Part shown: in pieces, positions 37,061 to 46,084 of the stretch
Layout of the letters: each line of letters starts with the position of its first letter
Position numbering within the stretch: the stretch's first letter is position 1
Assembly (NCBI GenBank): GCA_047833665.1
Contig: CP181261.1
Span: forward strand, 2,480,001 to 2,544,000
DNA length: 64,000 nt
Reading direction: 5' to 3'
From: Caproicibacter sp047833665
Lineage (GTDB): Bacteria > Bacillota > Clostridia > Oscillospirales > Acutalibacteraceae
Made by a program: the position numbers and the translations under genes
Notes under the pieces: generated by a model
What the model was told of the DNA's origin: nothing
Database searches by the model: none
Seen by the model: only the letters and a program-made list of their open reading frames with translations

Positions 37061-37914
37061 TGTACTTTCTCTCCTCTTGTCAAGAAATACATCAAATCAT
37101 CGGTGGATACTCCCCTTTGAACCAATGAAGAATCTATACCGGAGGGAATTCCATAAGTTAAACAGGATATATATTTCTTATTCGGAATTACAGCTAAGGT
37201 TTCTTTGGGAATGGCTGTATTTTTTTCTAGATCAACCGTATAATAGCTTGTCTTAAGTTCTTCCGGAGATGTTTCCAGCAAAATACTCCCCTTATTCATA
37301 AAAAACATACGATTGCAGAGTAATTCTAATTCGTTCACAAGATGTGATGAAAAGAGAACAGTACATCCTGTTTGGTATGTATAATTTTTTATTTCTTCAT
37401 TTATTTCCCTTCGTACCACAGGGTCTAAATTGTTTGTCGCTTCATCGAGCAAAATAAGTCTAGGCGAATGTGCAAATGTGGAGATAAGATTTAGCTTTGC
37501 CTTCATCCCTTGCGATAAAGTAGCGATTGGTTGTTTTAAAGGTAATGCATGATTTTTTGCATCACGGATAAATTGGTCCTCGTTCCATTTGCTTTTATAC
37601 ACATATTTTAAGATAGCATTCAGTTCTTGAACACAAAGAAGACCGGAATAATAACACTGGTCAAAAACCACTCCGATTTCTTTTTTGATTGAAGAATTCA
37701 GGACTGGTTTCTTAAATAATTTAATAACTCCTTCGTCTTTTTCAACAAGATTCAAAATTAATTTTATAAGTGTGCTTTTTCCTGCTCCGTTTTCACCTAT
37801 TAAACCAATGTATTCTCCTTGATAAATAGACAGTTTCGGAATCCGGAGTTGAAATTCGCCATAGTTTTTTCTCAGTCCTTCTATTTCAATGATAGGATCT
37901 TTATTGCAATCCAT
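37057..37914 (-). CDS. ABC transporter ATP-binding protein of bacteriocin cassette
   Basis: 285 residues. Walker A GENGAGKST, signature LSQGMKAKL (a common variant of LSGGQ in ABC-2 exporters), Walker B LILLDEATNNLDP, switch SSHLVNE; extra C-terminal ~70 residues. First gene of the cassette, with CGGAGGGTC before ATG 37914. Confidence 0.85.
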   Translation of the reverse strand: MDCNKDPIIEIEGLRKNYGEFQLRIPKLSIYQGEYIGLIGENGAGKSTLIKLILNLVEKDEGVIKLFKKPVLNSSIKKEIGVVFDQCYYSGLLCVQELNAILKYVYKSKWNEDQFIRDAKNHALPLKQPIATLSQGMKAKLNLISTFAHSPRLILLDEATNNLDPVVRREINEEIKNYTYQTGCTVLFSSHLVNELELLCNRMFFMNKGSILLETSPEELKTSYYTVDLEKNTAIPKETLAVIPNKKYISCLTYGIPSGIDSSLVQRGVSTDDLMYFLTRGEKVQ

Positions 37915-38032
37915 ATGACCCTCCGCTTATTTTCTCTTCTATAAAATCAACAAAATTAGTTGTTAAAATCTCTAAATATTCATCAAACTAGCTCTATTAT
38001 TTTGCTCAATTCTTCTGTTTTTGTTTAATTGC

Positions 38033-38062
38033 ATTTTACTATTTAAGAATTAACTTTGTCAA
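38033..38062 (-). promoter_or_regulatory. Promoter of bacteriocin cassette
   Basis: Minus-strand TTGACA (38062-38057), 18-bp spacer, TAAAAT (38038-38033); leader about 110 nt to ATG 37914 containing the inverted repeat CAACTAATTTTGTTG. Direct AGTT words overlap the -35. Confidence 0.6.
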
Positions 38063-38116
38063 CTAGTTTTGGAAATTTTTTCTATTTTTATATTAAGTTA
38101 TATGTTTGTGTTTTTT

Positions 38117-38162
38117 GGCTCTATGTCAATAGTTGGAGTAACCCAAAATGGAAACACCAACA
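38117..38162 (-). mobile_element. ISL3 remnant (left end)
   Basis: GGCTCTATGTCAATAGTTGG followed by agtaacccaaaatggaaaca, matching the left end of the intact ISL3 element with a few changes. Confidence 0.85.
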
Positions 38163-38310
38163 TTCTGTTTGAAAGGAAGTTTGTTATTCAGCTTTTACAC
38201 AAAATTTTATGCGTTCACATGTTCGCTAAATCTCCTCAACTAAATATGCTTAGAATGGCTGAACAAGGAAATCCGCCGCAAAACCAGCATAGTCGAAATA
38301 TTCCTTAATC
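38163..38310. repeat. Degraded repeat shared with 46085-46225
   Basis: Stretches such as gcttttacacaaaa, aaatctcctcaact and aacaaggaaatcc recur in the same order and spacing at 46.1 kb. Both lie next to ISL3-left-end-like sequence, so they are probably remnants of one longer element. No gene is intact here or in 38311-38600. Confidence 0.7.
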
Positions 38311-38624
38311 CGGATTCTTACCTGCGGCGGTAACACCCCCCCCTGATGGAATATAGCTAAGAACTGTTCCATTCCTAGCTTACTGAAATCCCACATCCAT
38401 TTGACTCTGTTCCGATTCTGTTCCGCCCTACAATGGTTTATACCTCATTTTAAATCGACACTTTACGACTAATTTTTTAATCGTAATTATGATATTATAA
38501 TTCGAATTGTTAAGTTAGATATTTCTAACTAATTATATTTTTATACAGGTTGGTAATGCGTATGGTTTATTATCTCTTTCTTTAAATTTAATTTCTAGAT
38601 TTTGAGAAAGGAGTTTACCTATGA

Positions 38625-38879
38625 ATGTGTTTTAAGAAAATGAATAAAATTTGTTTTTTCTTGTTCTCTGGATTCAGTATTCTAGTTCTAGTTCTCAATT
38701 TCTCAAGAATTATTTTAGATTTTGACATATTACAATATTTTGATATGTCAAATCGCGTCTTGTTATATCTTAGAAGATTGCCATTACCCAGTAAATTTTT
38801 ACTCTTAATCGTTGTAACAATTATTATTATTCTTCTGCTAAAAGGTTTCCTTTCTTATCTTAAAGATCTCAATAAATAA
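38625..38879 (+). CDS. Small two-helix membrane protein of unknown function
   Basis: 84 residues (or 79 from the internal ATG at 38640), with two strongly hydrophobic segments (FFLFSGFSILVLVLNF and FLLLIVVTIIIILLL) and a Lys tail. AAAGGAG (38607-38613) lies upstream. Very AT-rich, like the bacteriocin cassette. I do not recognise it; size and place would allow a role as an immunity or toxin-like peptide but nothing proves it. Confidence 0.45.
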   Translation: MCFKKMNKICFFLFSGFSILVLVLNFSRIILDFDILQYFDMSNRVLLYLRRLPLPSKFLLLIVVTIIIILLLKGFLSYLKDLNK

Positions 38880-38966
38880 AACATAGTCATAACCGCCCGT
38901 AAAATAGGTGGTTTGAGCGAGTTCTAAAAGGGTATAAGATTGCCAGCGTCTAAAAGACACTGACTT

Positions 38967-39023
38967 AGATTATCGAATACCCCATCCAACGCATTAAGCG
39001 AAGGATGGGGTATTCGATAATCT
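38967..39023. repeat. Perfect 21-bp inverted repeat
   Basis: Arms 38967-38987 and 39003-39023 are exactly complementary (AGATTATCGAATACCCCATC... ) with a 15-nt loop that itself contains CGC-attaa-GCG. No T-run follows at once. Confidence 0.9.
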
Positions 39024-39107
39024 GACCAGCAGCCATGCGGTTGCTGGTTTTTTCTATTCCCTTCCTCTATATAAAAGTGGCAATGGTTCCGCACAATGCG
39101 AACTATG

Positions 39108-39230
39108 ACCATTTTTTACGATTATCCCTTTCCACCAAGCAAATTTTCGGTAAAATGGGTACAGAGCATATCGATAACCTCCAAAATAAGGTTTTTCATC
39201 GTATATGCTCTACGTTTTTTGCAGTACTTT
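39108..39230 (-). mobile_element. ISL3 remnant
   Basis: Degraded version of the transposase start region of the ISL3 element (ttttcggtaaaatgggtaca, gcatatcgataacctccaaa) without the terminal repeat. The preceding hairpin and ~80 bp (39024-39107) resemble 35027-35111. Confidence 0.75.
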
Positions 39231-39261
39231 TTATTTTATACTGCTCCGGCCGGACTCTCCA

Positions 39262-40950
39262 TCAAATTGGATATTGCTCACCAATATTCTGTGGAAAAAT
39301 AATTTGAACTTTCGTTCCTTTGCCCGGTTGACTTTCCAGTTCAATTTTTGCGCCGTGATAATTGGCTCCATGCTTTACAATGGATAGGCCGAGCCCCGTG
39401 CCGCCGGTTTCTTTGGAATGACTTTTATCCACACGGTAAAACCGCTCAAAAATCCGGTCTTGGTGCTCCGGTGCGATACCAATACCGGTATCCGCCACTT
39501 CAAGCACCGTCTTAGCAGACGTTTTGAATACAGAAACAGTAACACTGCCTCCATCGCGGTTATACATAACGGCGTTGCTGACAAGGTTATAAATCATCTC
39601 ATCAAGAATTTGCCGAACGCCACGAATGCTCACACTGTCTCCCCGCACAGAAATCTCAATATGCTTCTTCTGTGCAAGCAAAGAAATTCGCCGGCATATC
39701 TCCTGTGACAGAGAAAGCAGGTTGACCTCCTCAAAAGGCAAATCCGGTGCGCTTTCATCCAGCCGGGAAAGTTTCATGATATCTTCTACAAGTGCAATCA
39801 AACGGCTTGCCTCTGCATAAATTCGCTCGGAAAATCTCTGGATATCCGCAGGCTTTACAAGCCCGTTTTTCAAAATTTCCGCATAGCCGGATATAGAGGT
39901 CAGCGGCGTTTTCAGTTCATGGGATACATTGGCAGAAAACTCTCTGCGCATTTGCTCTGCCATATGCTTTTGTGTCACATCTATGATAAGCAGTACGGCG
40001 CCGGTAAGTGTCTTGTTGACAAAAACCGGATTTGCTAACAGCTGGTAGTGATATCTGCCCACAGATAGGCTATCTTCACAGGCTTCGCCGCCGAGCGCAC
40101 TGTTCACCGCAGTCTGCAAAGCAAGACTGCGGTTGACAGTTAAAATATGCTGCCCCACACAGTTTTTGGATGAAACACCTAAAAGCTTCAGTGCACTGTT
40201 ATTAATAGAAAGAATATTGGCATTTACATCTAGGATAATCAGTCCCTCATCCATATGTTCTGTAATAGCTGAAAACTCTTCCTGTTTTTCTTTTAGGCTG
40301 TCCATCTGTTTTTTGAGCATCGCTTGCTGTCTGGATAAGCGGGTTAAAAGAGGAGATAACTCGTCATATACATCATTTGACAGCGGATCATCCAGATTGA
40401 GCTCGTTTATTGGCACTACAATCCGTTTTGTCATCAAGTTGGCAAGCAAAATGGCCGCCACAAAAATTGCAGCAAATATGAGTACAAGGTACGGAATACT
40501 GGCAAACACGGACGCATACACACTGTTTACTGCATTTGAGACGCGCAAAATATTACCGTTTTCAAGCCGCAGTGCGTAGTAGAAGTATTGAGTGCCAAGC
40601 GTTTTTGAAAGCCGCACATCCTCTCCAAAACCATTTTCGAAAGCAGAAACGACTTCCGGCCGATGCAGATGGTTCTCCATCATATTTTTATCCTCTGCAC
40701 TGTCATATAAAACGGTGCCGTCGGAGGAAATAAGGGTAACACGGCTCATCTCATTCGTATTTTTTTGGATATTTAAATACTCTTGACCGGAAAAGTTGAT
40801 TGCAGCAGCAATATAAACCGCTTCATTTTTAACGCTTTGTTTCATACTGGAATAAAACTTTCCGTACAGAATTCCTGTGACTAGCATGGCAGACAATAAC
40901 ACAGTAGTAAATGCAAGCAGGCACATATTGCTGAAAATTTTTCGTTTCAC
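39262..40950 (-). CDS. phoR: Phosphate-regulon sensor histidine kinase PhoR
   Basis: 562 residues. Two membrane helices bracket an extracytoplasmic sensor (residues ~30-160), then HAMP-like linker, PAS domain (residues ~240-330), HisKA H-box NVSHELKTPLTSI with the phosphorylated His, and HATPase_c with N, G1 DTGIGIAP, F and G2 GTGLGLSIV boxes. GTG start at 40950 overlaps nothing but lies 1 nt before the phoB stop. Last gene of the pst-pho operon. Confidence 0.92.
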   Translation of the reverse strand: MKRKIFSNMCLLAFTTVLLSAMLVTGILYGKFYSSMKQSVKNEAVYIAAAINFSGQEYLNIQKNTNEMSRVTLISSDGTVLYDSAEDKNMMENHLHRPEVVSAFENGFGEDVRLSKTLGTQYFYYALRLENGNILRVSNAVNSVYASVFASIPYLVLIFAAIFVAAILLANLMTKRIVVPINELNLDDPLSNDVYDELSPLLTRLSRQQAMLKKQMDSLKEKQEEFSAITEHMDEGLIILDVNANILSINNSALKLLGVSSKNCVGQHILTVNRSLALQTAVNSALGGEACEDSLSVGRYHYQLLANPVFVNKTLTGAVLLIIDVTQKHMAEQMRREFSANVSHELKTPLTSISGYAEILKNGLVKPADIQRFSERIYAEASRLIALVEDIMKLSRLDESAPDLPFEEVNLLSLSQEICRRISLLAQKKHIEISVRGDSVSIRGVRQILDEMIYNLVSNAVMYNRDGGSVTVSVFKTSAKTVLEVADTGIGIAPEHQDRIFERFYRVDKSHSKETGGTGLGLSIVKHGANYHGAKIELESQPGKGTKVQIIFPQNIGEQYPI

Positions 40951-40951
40951 C

Positions 40952-41626
40952 CTACGAATTTCCTCCAATCCGGTAACCAACACCGCGTATGGTCTCGATG
41001 ATGCTGCCACTCTTTCCTAACTTTTGGCGAAGCGTACGGATATGAACGTCCACCGTACGTGTTTCCCCATTGAAATCATATCCCCATATCTTTTCCAGCA
41101 GCGTATCGCGCGTTAACACAATTCCCGAATTTTCCAGCAAACAGCGCAGCAACGCAAATTCTTTCAGCGTAAGGGAAACCTTTTTGCCGTCTGCCAAGAC
41201 CAGATGTTTGTCGATATACATTTGAACAGAACCTGCCGCAAGCATATGCGAAGATGATTTAGGCGCCGTCCTGCGAAGAACCGCGCGGATGCGTGAAATC
41301 AGTTCCATCATCCCAAACGGCTTTGTAATATAATCATCCGCGCCGCTGTCAAGTCCCAACACTTTGTCATATTCAGAGTTTTTCGCCGTAAGCAGAATGA
41401 CAGGGATATCTTTTGTTGTATCCAATTGCTTCAGCTTTTTAAGAATTCGAATTCCATCTTCTCCCGGCAACATGATATCAAGCAGCACAAGCTCCGGAAT
41501 CTCTTCGTTAAGCGACTGAAAAAAGGACTTGCCGTCCTCAAATCCGGCTGCAGAAAAACCTGTAATTTTCAAAGTGTAGACAACCAGTTCACGAATGCTC
41601 GTATCATCTTCAATACAGCAAATCAT
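40952..41626 (-). CDS. phoB: Response regulator PhoB/PhoP (OmpR family)
   Basis: 224 residues. Receiver with acidic pocket IEDD, phospho-acceptor Asp in LLDIMLPGEDG and Lys in ITKPF; winged-helix DNA-binding domain with the wing/recognition segment TRTVDVHIRTLRQKLG. ATG overlaps the phoU stop (ATGA). Expected to bind the TGTAAA repeats upstream of pstS. Confidence 0.93.
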   Translation of the reverse strand: MICCIEDDTSIRELVVYTLKITGFSAAGFEDGKSFFQSLNEEIPELVLLDIMLPGEDGIRILKKLKQLDTTKDIPVILLTAKNSEYDKVLGLDSGADDYITKPFGMMELISRIRAVLRRTAPKSSSHMLAAGSVQMYIDKHLVLADGKKVSLTLKEFALLRCLLENSGIVLTRDTLLEKIWGYDFNGETRTVDVHIRTLRQKLGKSGSIIETIRGVGYRIGGNS

Positions 41627-42276
41627 AGCGTGCTTTCTCCCTTGTGAATCCCTGTTATAGAAAATTCCACCCATTCCGCAACATTAGCCGCATGGTCTCC
41701 GATGCGTTCAAAGTATTTTGCAATCATCAGCAAATCAACCGCGTATTCTCCTTTTTTCGGTTCTCGGCCAATCAGTTCAATCAGTTCGCTTTTTACTCGG
41801 TTAAAATATTCATCCACCACATCATCGTATTCGATAACGGAATGGGCAAGTGTTAAGTTGCAGCCGACGTAGGCATCAATGCTGTCCGTTACCATTTTGA
41901 TGGTGGCCTCTGCCATATCAGCTATATGCAGGGTATTATCGGACGCTGTGATATTCTCAAGCTTGACAATTTCTGAAATATCGGCGGCTTGATCGCCGAT
42001 GCGCTCAAGATCTGTAATCATTTTCAGTGCCGAAGATACCTGCCGAAGATCTCCGGCAACCGGTTGCTGCTGAAGCAGCAGCTTTAAGCAAAGGCCTTCA
42101 ATTTTTCTCTCCTTTTGATCGATTTCATCATCAAGAGCAATTGCATTTGCGGCAAGTTGTATATTTCCTTCCAAAAGGGCTTTGGCAGCGTTAGCAATGG
42201 AACGTTCGCAAAGCGCACCCATTTCTATGAGCCCTGTATGAAGCTGCCCAAGCTGCGTATCAAATTGATTTCTCAT
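41623..42276 (-). CDS. phoU: Phosphate transport regulator PhoU
   Basis: 217 residues, all helical, two PhoU repeats with the E/DxxxD metal-cluster motifs (LERIGDQAADI and FERIGDHAANV). Starts MRNQFDTQLGQL at ATG 42276. Links PstSCAB to PhoR and represses the regulon when phosphate is plentiful. Confidence 0.94.
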   Translation of the reverse strand: MRNQFDTQLGQLHTGLIEMGALCERSIANAAKALLEGNIQLAANAIALDDEIDQKERKIEGLCLKLLLQQQPVAGDLRQVSSALKMITDLERIGDQAADISEIVKLENITASDNTLHIADMAEATIKMVTDSIDAYVGCNLTLAHSVIEYDDVVDEYFNRVKSELIELIGREPKKGEYAVDLLMIAKYFERIGDHAANVAEWVEFSITGIHKGESTL

Positions 42277-42359
42277 AAGCACCCATTTCTCCGGCGATTG
42301 ATGACAGAAAACGTTCCTTATCCTTGCTCGCCGGAACCATGATAAGGAACCGACCAATC

Positions 42360-43109
42360 TTATCCAAATCTGCCCGTGATATAATCCTCGGTTTTTTTGT
42401 TTTCCGGCATAGAAAAGATTTTTTCCGTCGCACCGTACTCAATCACTTCACCCCTTAGAAAAAAAGCGGTTTTATCAGAAATTCTGGCTGCCTGCTGCAT
42501 ATTATGCGTTACAATTACAAGCGTATAATGCTTTTTTAGCTCAACTGCAAGGTCCTCAATCTTAGAGGTGGAAATCGGATCCAGCGCCGAAGTTGGCTCA
42601 TCCATTAACAGCACCTCGGGCTGCACCGCCAATGCCCTGGCAATACACAGCCGCTGCTGCTGTCCGCCGGAAAGCCCCAGCGCATTCTTTTTTAGGCGGT
42701 CCTTGACTTCGTCCCAAATAGCCGCGCTGCGCAGAGATTGTTCGACAATATTATCCAGTTTCACTTTGGAACGGATTCCGTGTGTTCTTGGACCAAACGC
42801 AATATTGTCGTAGATACTCATTGGAAAGGGATTTGGCTTCTGAAACACCATTCCCACGCGCTTGCGCAGCAGGTTAACATCCATATTACTATAAATATCT
42901 TCTCTGTCAAGACAAATTCTTCCGGTAATTTTGCAGTTCTCAATCATATCGTTCATGCGGTTAAGCGATTTCAGCAGAGAAGATTTTCCGCAGCCGGATG
43001 GGCCGATAAACGCTGTGATTTCATTAACGCCTATGCGAAGATTGATATTTTTCAGTGCATGCACGTCCCCGTAATATAGGTTTAGATTTTCAACGGTTAT
43101 TTTATCCAT
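42360..43109 (-). CDS. pstB: Phosphate ABC transporter ATPase PstB
   Basis: 249 residues. GPSGCGKSS Walker A, LSGGQQQRLC signature, VLLMDEPTSALDP Walker B, VTHNMQQA switch; the long PstB-specific insertion (NPFPMSIYDNIAFGPR) is present. AAAGGA 7-8 nt before ATG 43109. Confidence 0.96.
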   Translation of the reverse strand: MDKITVENLNLYYGDVHALKNINLRIGVNEITAFIGPSGCGKSSLLKSLNRMNDMIENCKITGRICLDREDIYSNMDVNLLRKRVGMVFQKPNPFPMSIYDNIAFGPRTHGIRSKVKLDNIVEQSLRSAAIWDEVKDRLKKNALGLSGGQQQRLCIARALAVQPEVLLMDEPTSALDPISTSKIEDLAVELKKHYTLVIVTHNMQQAARISDKTAFFLRGEVIEYGATEKIFSMPENKKTEDYITGRFG

Positions 43110-43113
43110 ACAT

Positions 43114-43980
43114 TTATCCTTTCGATACTTTCTTTGCCGCATAGGCAGATAAAGCGTTCATACCCATCACCATGACAAGCAGTACAACCGCTGTTGCATA
43201 GGCCTGTTTCACATAAAGACCTTCGCTTGTCAGCGCATACATATGCACCGCCAAAGTCCGTCCGGACGAAAAAAGCCCGTTTGATATCTCTGCAACCGTA
43301 CCGGCTGTGTAAATAAGCGCCGCACTTTCTCCAACGATTCGCCCCACAGACAGAATAATGCCGGACAAAATTCCGGGGACAGCAGAAGGAAGCACGATTC
43401 TAAACACTGTGCGAAGTTTGCCGGCTCCCAACCCAAAACTTGCTTCCCGGTAAGTATTCGGTACCGCTTTGAGCGATTCTTCCGCCGTCTGAAAAACAAC
43501 GGGTAAAACCATGATAGCAAGTGTAAAGGATCCGGCTAAGACAGAATATCCCCAGCCAAGTTTGGTAACAAAGAACAGCAATCCAAAAAGGCCGTATACA
43601 ATGGATGGAATACCGGAAAGCGTTTCCGCTGTCAAGCGCACAATAGCAACCAGCTTGTTCCCCTTTTTTGCATATTCAACAAGGTATATTGCTGAAAAAA
43701 CACCGATTGGTACCGCAATCAGCAAAGAAAGGAATGTAATCAGCACCGTATTAACCAAAGCAGGCAGCAGAGAAACGTTTTGCGTTGTATACTCCACAGC
43801 AAAGAGCTGAGCTGAAAGATTCGGAACACCATTTATCATAATGTACCCAATTAACACAAGCAGTACCGACACAGTCAACGCTGCGGACGCCCCAACCAAA
43901 AACCGAAGAATCAAGGACAGCGGTACTCTGCGGTGCCTTTTCAAAAGCCGTGGAAAGCAGTGCCCGTTTCTGTCATTCAT
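43114..43980 (-). CDS. pstA: Phosphate ABC transporter permease PstA
   Basis: 288 residues, six helices, with the permease EAA loop (EASFGLGAGKLRTVFRIVLP) and GIPSIVYGLFG. Start overlaps the pstC stop by 1 nt. Confidence 0.94.
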   Translation of the reverse strand: MNDRNGHCFPRLLKRHRRVPLSLILRFLVGASAALTVSVLLVLIGYIMINGVPNLSAQLFAVEYTTQNVSLLPALVNTVLITFLSLLIAVPIGVFSAIYLVEYAKKGNKLVAIVRLTAETLSGIPSIVYGLFGLLFFVTKLGWGYSVLAGSFTLAIMVLPVVFQTAEESLKAVPNTYREASFGLGAGKLRTVFRIVLPSAVPGILSGIILSVGRIVGESAALIYTAGTVAEISNGLFSSGRTLAVHMYALTSEGLYVKQAYATAVVLLVMVMGMNALSAYAAKKVSKG

Positions 43981-44831
43981 CAGACGGACCTCCTTCTCAG
44001 TGCATAAAAAGCAAGGTTAATGATTAGAATGCACACAAAAAGCACCACTGCAGTAGCAATGAGCGCTTCTCTGTGCAAATCAGCAGCATAGCCCATTTCA
44101 AGAACAATGTTTGCTGTCATGGTGCGAATTCCTTTTAACAACCCTGCCGGCATTCGGGCTTGGTTTCCCGCTACCATAATCACTGCCATGGTTTCTCCAA
44201 TTGCCCTGCCTACACCCAGTATCACAGCTGCCAATATGCCAGACCTTGCAGCAGGAAGCAGAACAAAGAAAACACTGCGTTCATGACTTGCACCCAGTGC
44301 AAGTGCCCCTTCATAATAATTTTCCGGAACTGCCCGGATAGCGGACTCACTGACATCAATCACACTTGGCAGAATCATAATGCCGAGCAACAGGGAGGCG
44401 GTTAGCATGCTGCTGCCGTGGCCGCCAAATAGATTCCTCACAACCGGAACCAAAACTACCATGCCAAAAAATCCATATACAACGGACGGGATTCCGGCAA
44501 GCAGCTCCACCATGGGCTTGAGCACTTGATAGAGTCTTTTCGGGCAAAATTTGGCCATGAAAACCGCTGTCAAAACTCCAATCGGCACTCCAATCAACAC
44601 AGCGCCCGCCGTAACATAAACACTGCCCAGAATCATTGGCAAAATCCCGTAAATGTTATTACTCGGCTTCCACTGCGTTCCAAGCAAAAAATCAAAAACT
44701 CCGATTTTGCCAATTGTAGGAATCCCGTTCACAAACAGGAACAAACAGATTAAGAGCACCGAAAGGATAGAAGTACAGGCAGCAAGCAAAAATACCGCCT
44801 GCATCAACCGTTCTTTAATTTGTTTCATCAT
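43980..44831 (-). CDS. pstC: Phosphate ABC transporter permease PstC
   Basis: 283 residues, six helices, with GIPSVVYGFFGMVVLVP and the EAA loop (EGALALGASHERSVFFVLLP). Start at ATG 44831 (GGAAGG upstream) or the adjacent ATG 44828; the frame extends to 44858. Confidence 0.93.
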   Translation of the reverse strand: MMKQIKERLMQAVFLLAACTSILSVLLICLFLFVNGIPTIGKIGVFDFLLGTQWKPSNNIYGILPMILGSVYVTAGAVLIGVPIGVLTAVFMAKFCPKRLYQVLKPMVELLAGIPSVVYGFFGMVVLVPVVRNLFGGHGSSMLTASLLLGIMILPSVIDVSESAIRAVPENYYEGALALGASHERSVFFVLLPAARSGILAAVILGVGRAIGETMAVIMVAGNQARMPAGLLKGIRTMTANIVLEMGYAADLHREALIATAVVLFVCILIINLAFYALRRRSV

Positions 44832-44914
44832 TACCACAGCGCCTTCCATATGCGGCAAATGGGCTGCGGCAATTTTGCCGTAACCCGAATGCCGGCGTAT
44901 TCAATCTTTTGCAG

Positions 44915-45823
44915 TCATTCGAGAATCTTTGACCACACAGTGGTTTCACCTGTGTATATAGAACGCACCTGTTCGATTGTCATGTTATCAACGGGGTTGT
45001 TTTTGTTGACAACGACGGCGATACCGTCCATGGCAATAACCGTAGGTTTCAGTCCTTTTTCCAGCTCGCTTTCCTTCAGTTCACGGGAAGCCATGCCGAT
45101 ATCACAGATACCATCGATCGCGGAGGTCATACCGGTGGTTGAGTCGCTTACCTGGACTTCAATATCTGCATTAGGGTTAACCGCCAAATATGCTTCCTTT
45201 AGTTTCTCCATCACCGGCGTTACGGAAGAGGAACCTCCAACAGTAATTTTGCCGCCGGGATTCGAACCGTTGTAGGCCGGCTGATCCGAAACAGGAATAT
45301 AGCCATTTTCTTCGATGACTTTCTGGCCGTCGGCACTCATGATAAAGTCGATAAAGTCCTGCGCCGCATCGCTTACTTGCCCCATAACTGCGATATTAAA
45401 CGGACGGGCTATCCGGTAGTCTCCGGATTTAATGTTGTCAACTGTAGGTTCCACATCATTAATTTTTACAGCTTTTACAGTGTCGTTGAGAGAGCCGAGA
45501 GAAATATAACCAATGGCATCCTCATTATTCGCAACCGTAGTCATAACCACATTGGTGCTGTTTGAAATGTCTGCCTCCTCAGTTGTCATGTCTTCCTTTT
45601 CGCCTTGATCATTTTTTACTTCCACACCGAACAGTTCCACAAAAGCTCCTCTTGTGCCGGAACCTTCTTCGCGTGAAACAACCATAATCTCCTTAGAAGG
45701 ATCAAAGCTGCTGTCTGCTGCGCCGCTGTTCGGAGTACTTGTGCTAGTAACATCTCCGGAGCAAGCCAATAACGACAGTGACAGCAATAGGGTCATCGGA
45801 ACGGACCAAATCCATTCTTTCAT
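44915..45823 (-). CDS. pstS: Phosphate-binding lipoprotein PstS, circularly permuted domain order
   Basis: 302 residues with lipobox LSLSLLAC. The order of the two halves is swapped relative to classical PstS: residues ~45-190 carry the usual C-terminal half (VVSREEGSGTRGAF, AIGYISLGSL, FIDFIMSADGQ), and residues ~195-302 carry the usual N-terminal half (ITVGGSSSVTPVMEKL, DIGMASRELK, DGIAVVVNKNNP, ending TTVWSKILE). Both phosphate-binding loops are kept. I recall the same arrangement in other Clostridia, so it is probably a functional clade trait rather than a rearrangement artefact. First gene of the pst-pho operon. Confidence 0.9.
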   Translation of the reverse strand: MKEWIWSVPMTLLLSLSLLACSGDVTSTSTPNSGAADSSFDPSKEIMVVSREEGSGTRGAFVELFGVEVKNDQGEKEDMTTEEADISNSTNVVMTTVANNEDAIGYISLGSLNDTVKAVKINDVEPTVDNIKSGDYRIARPFNIAVMGQVSDAAQDFIDFIMSADGQKVIEENGYIPVSDQPAYNGSNPGGKITVGGSSSVTPVMEKLKEAYLAVNPNADIEVQVSDSTTGMTSAIDGICDIGMASRELKESELEKGLKPTVIAMDGIAVVVNKNNPVDNMTIEQVRSIYTGETTVWSKILE

Positions 45824-45859
45824 CGTCTGCTCTCCTTTTCTTCTTTTCAGTTTGCATAC

Positions 45860-45918
45860 TGTAAATTTACAGCAACAATGTAAAAATCAAAAGCAGACAA
45901 ATGTAAAAACCATGTAAA
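45860..45918 (-). promoter_or_regulatory. Pho-box-like repeat array upstream of pstS
   Basis: Four TGTAAA (minus strand TTTACA) words at 45860, 45879, 45902 and 45913. The last two are exactly 11 bp apart, the spacing of PhoP-box repeats in Firmicutes. Lies 37-95 bp before the pstS start. Confidence 0.7.
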
Positions 45919-46084
45919 GTCGTCCTTGCTATGCTAAGATCTCAGCCAATTAGAACGTAGTTATATATCAATATTCAATGAAGTTGGCATCATTTTATTG
46001 CGATTTACGTTTTAGGCAATCGCAATAGTGGATGAAGAAAAAAACTACTATAAACAGTTGAGGTCGCCAAAAAATAGAAACGCC

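Noticed and set aside
44915..45823. PstS as a gene fusion or misassembly
   Set aside because: Single open frame, one lipobox and both halves complete; a clade-typical permutation is more likely.
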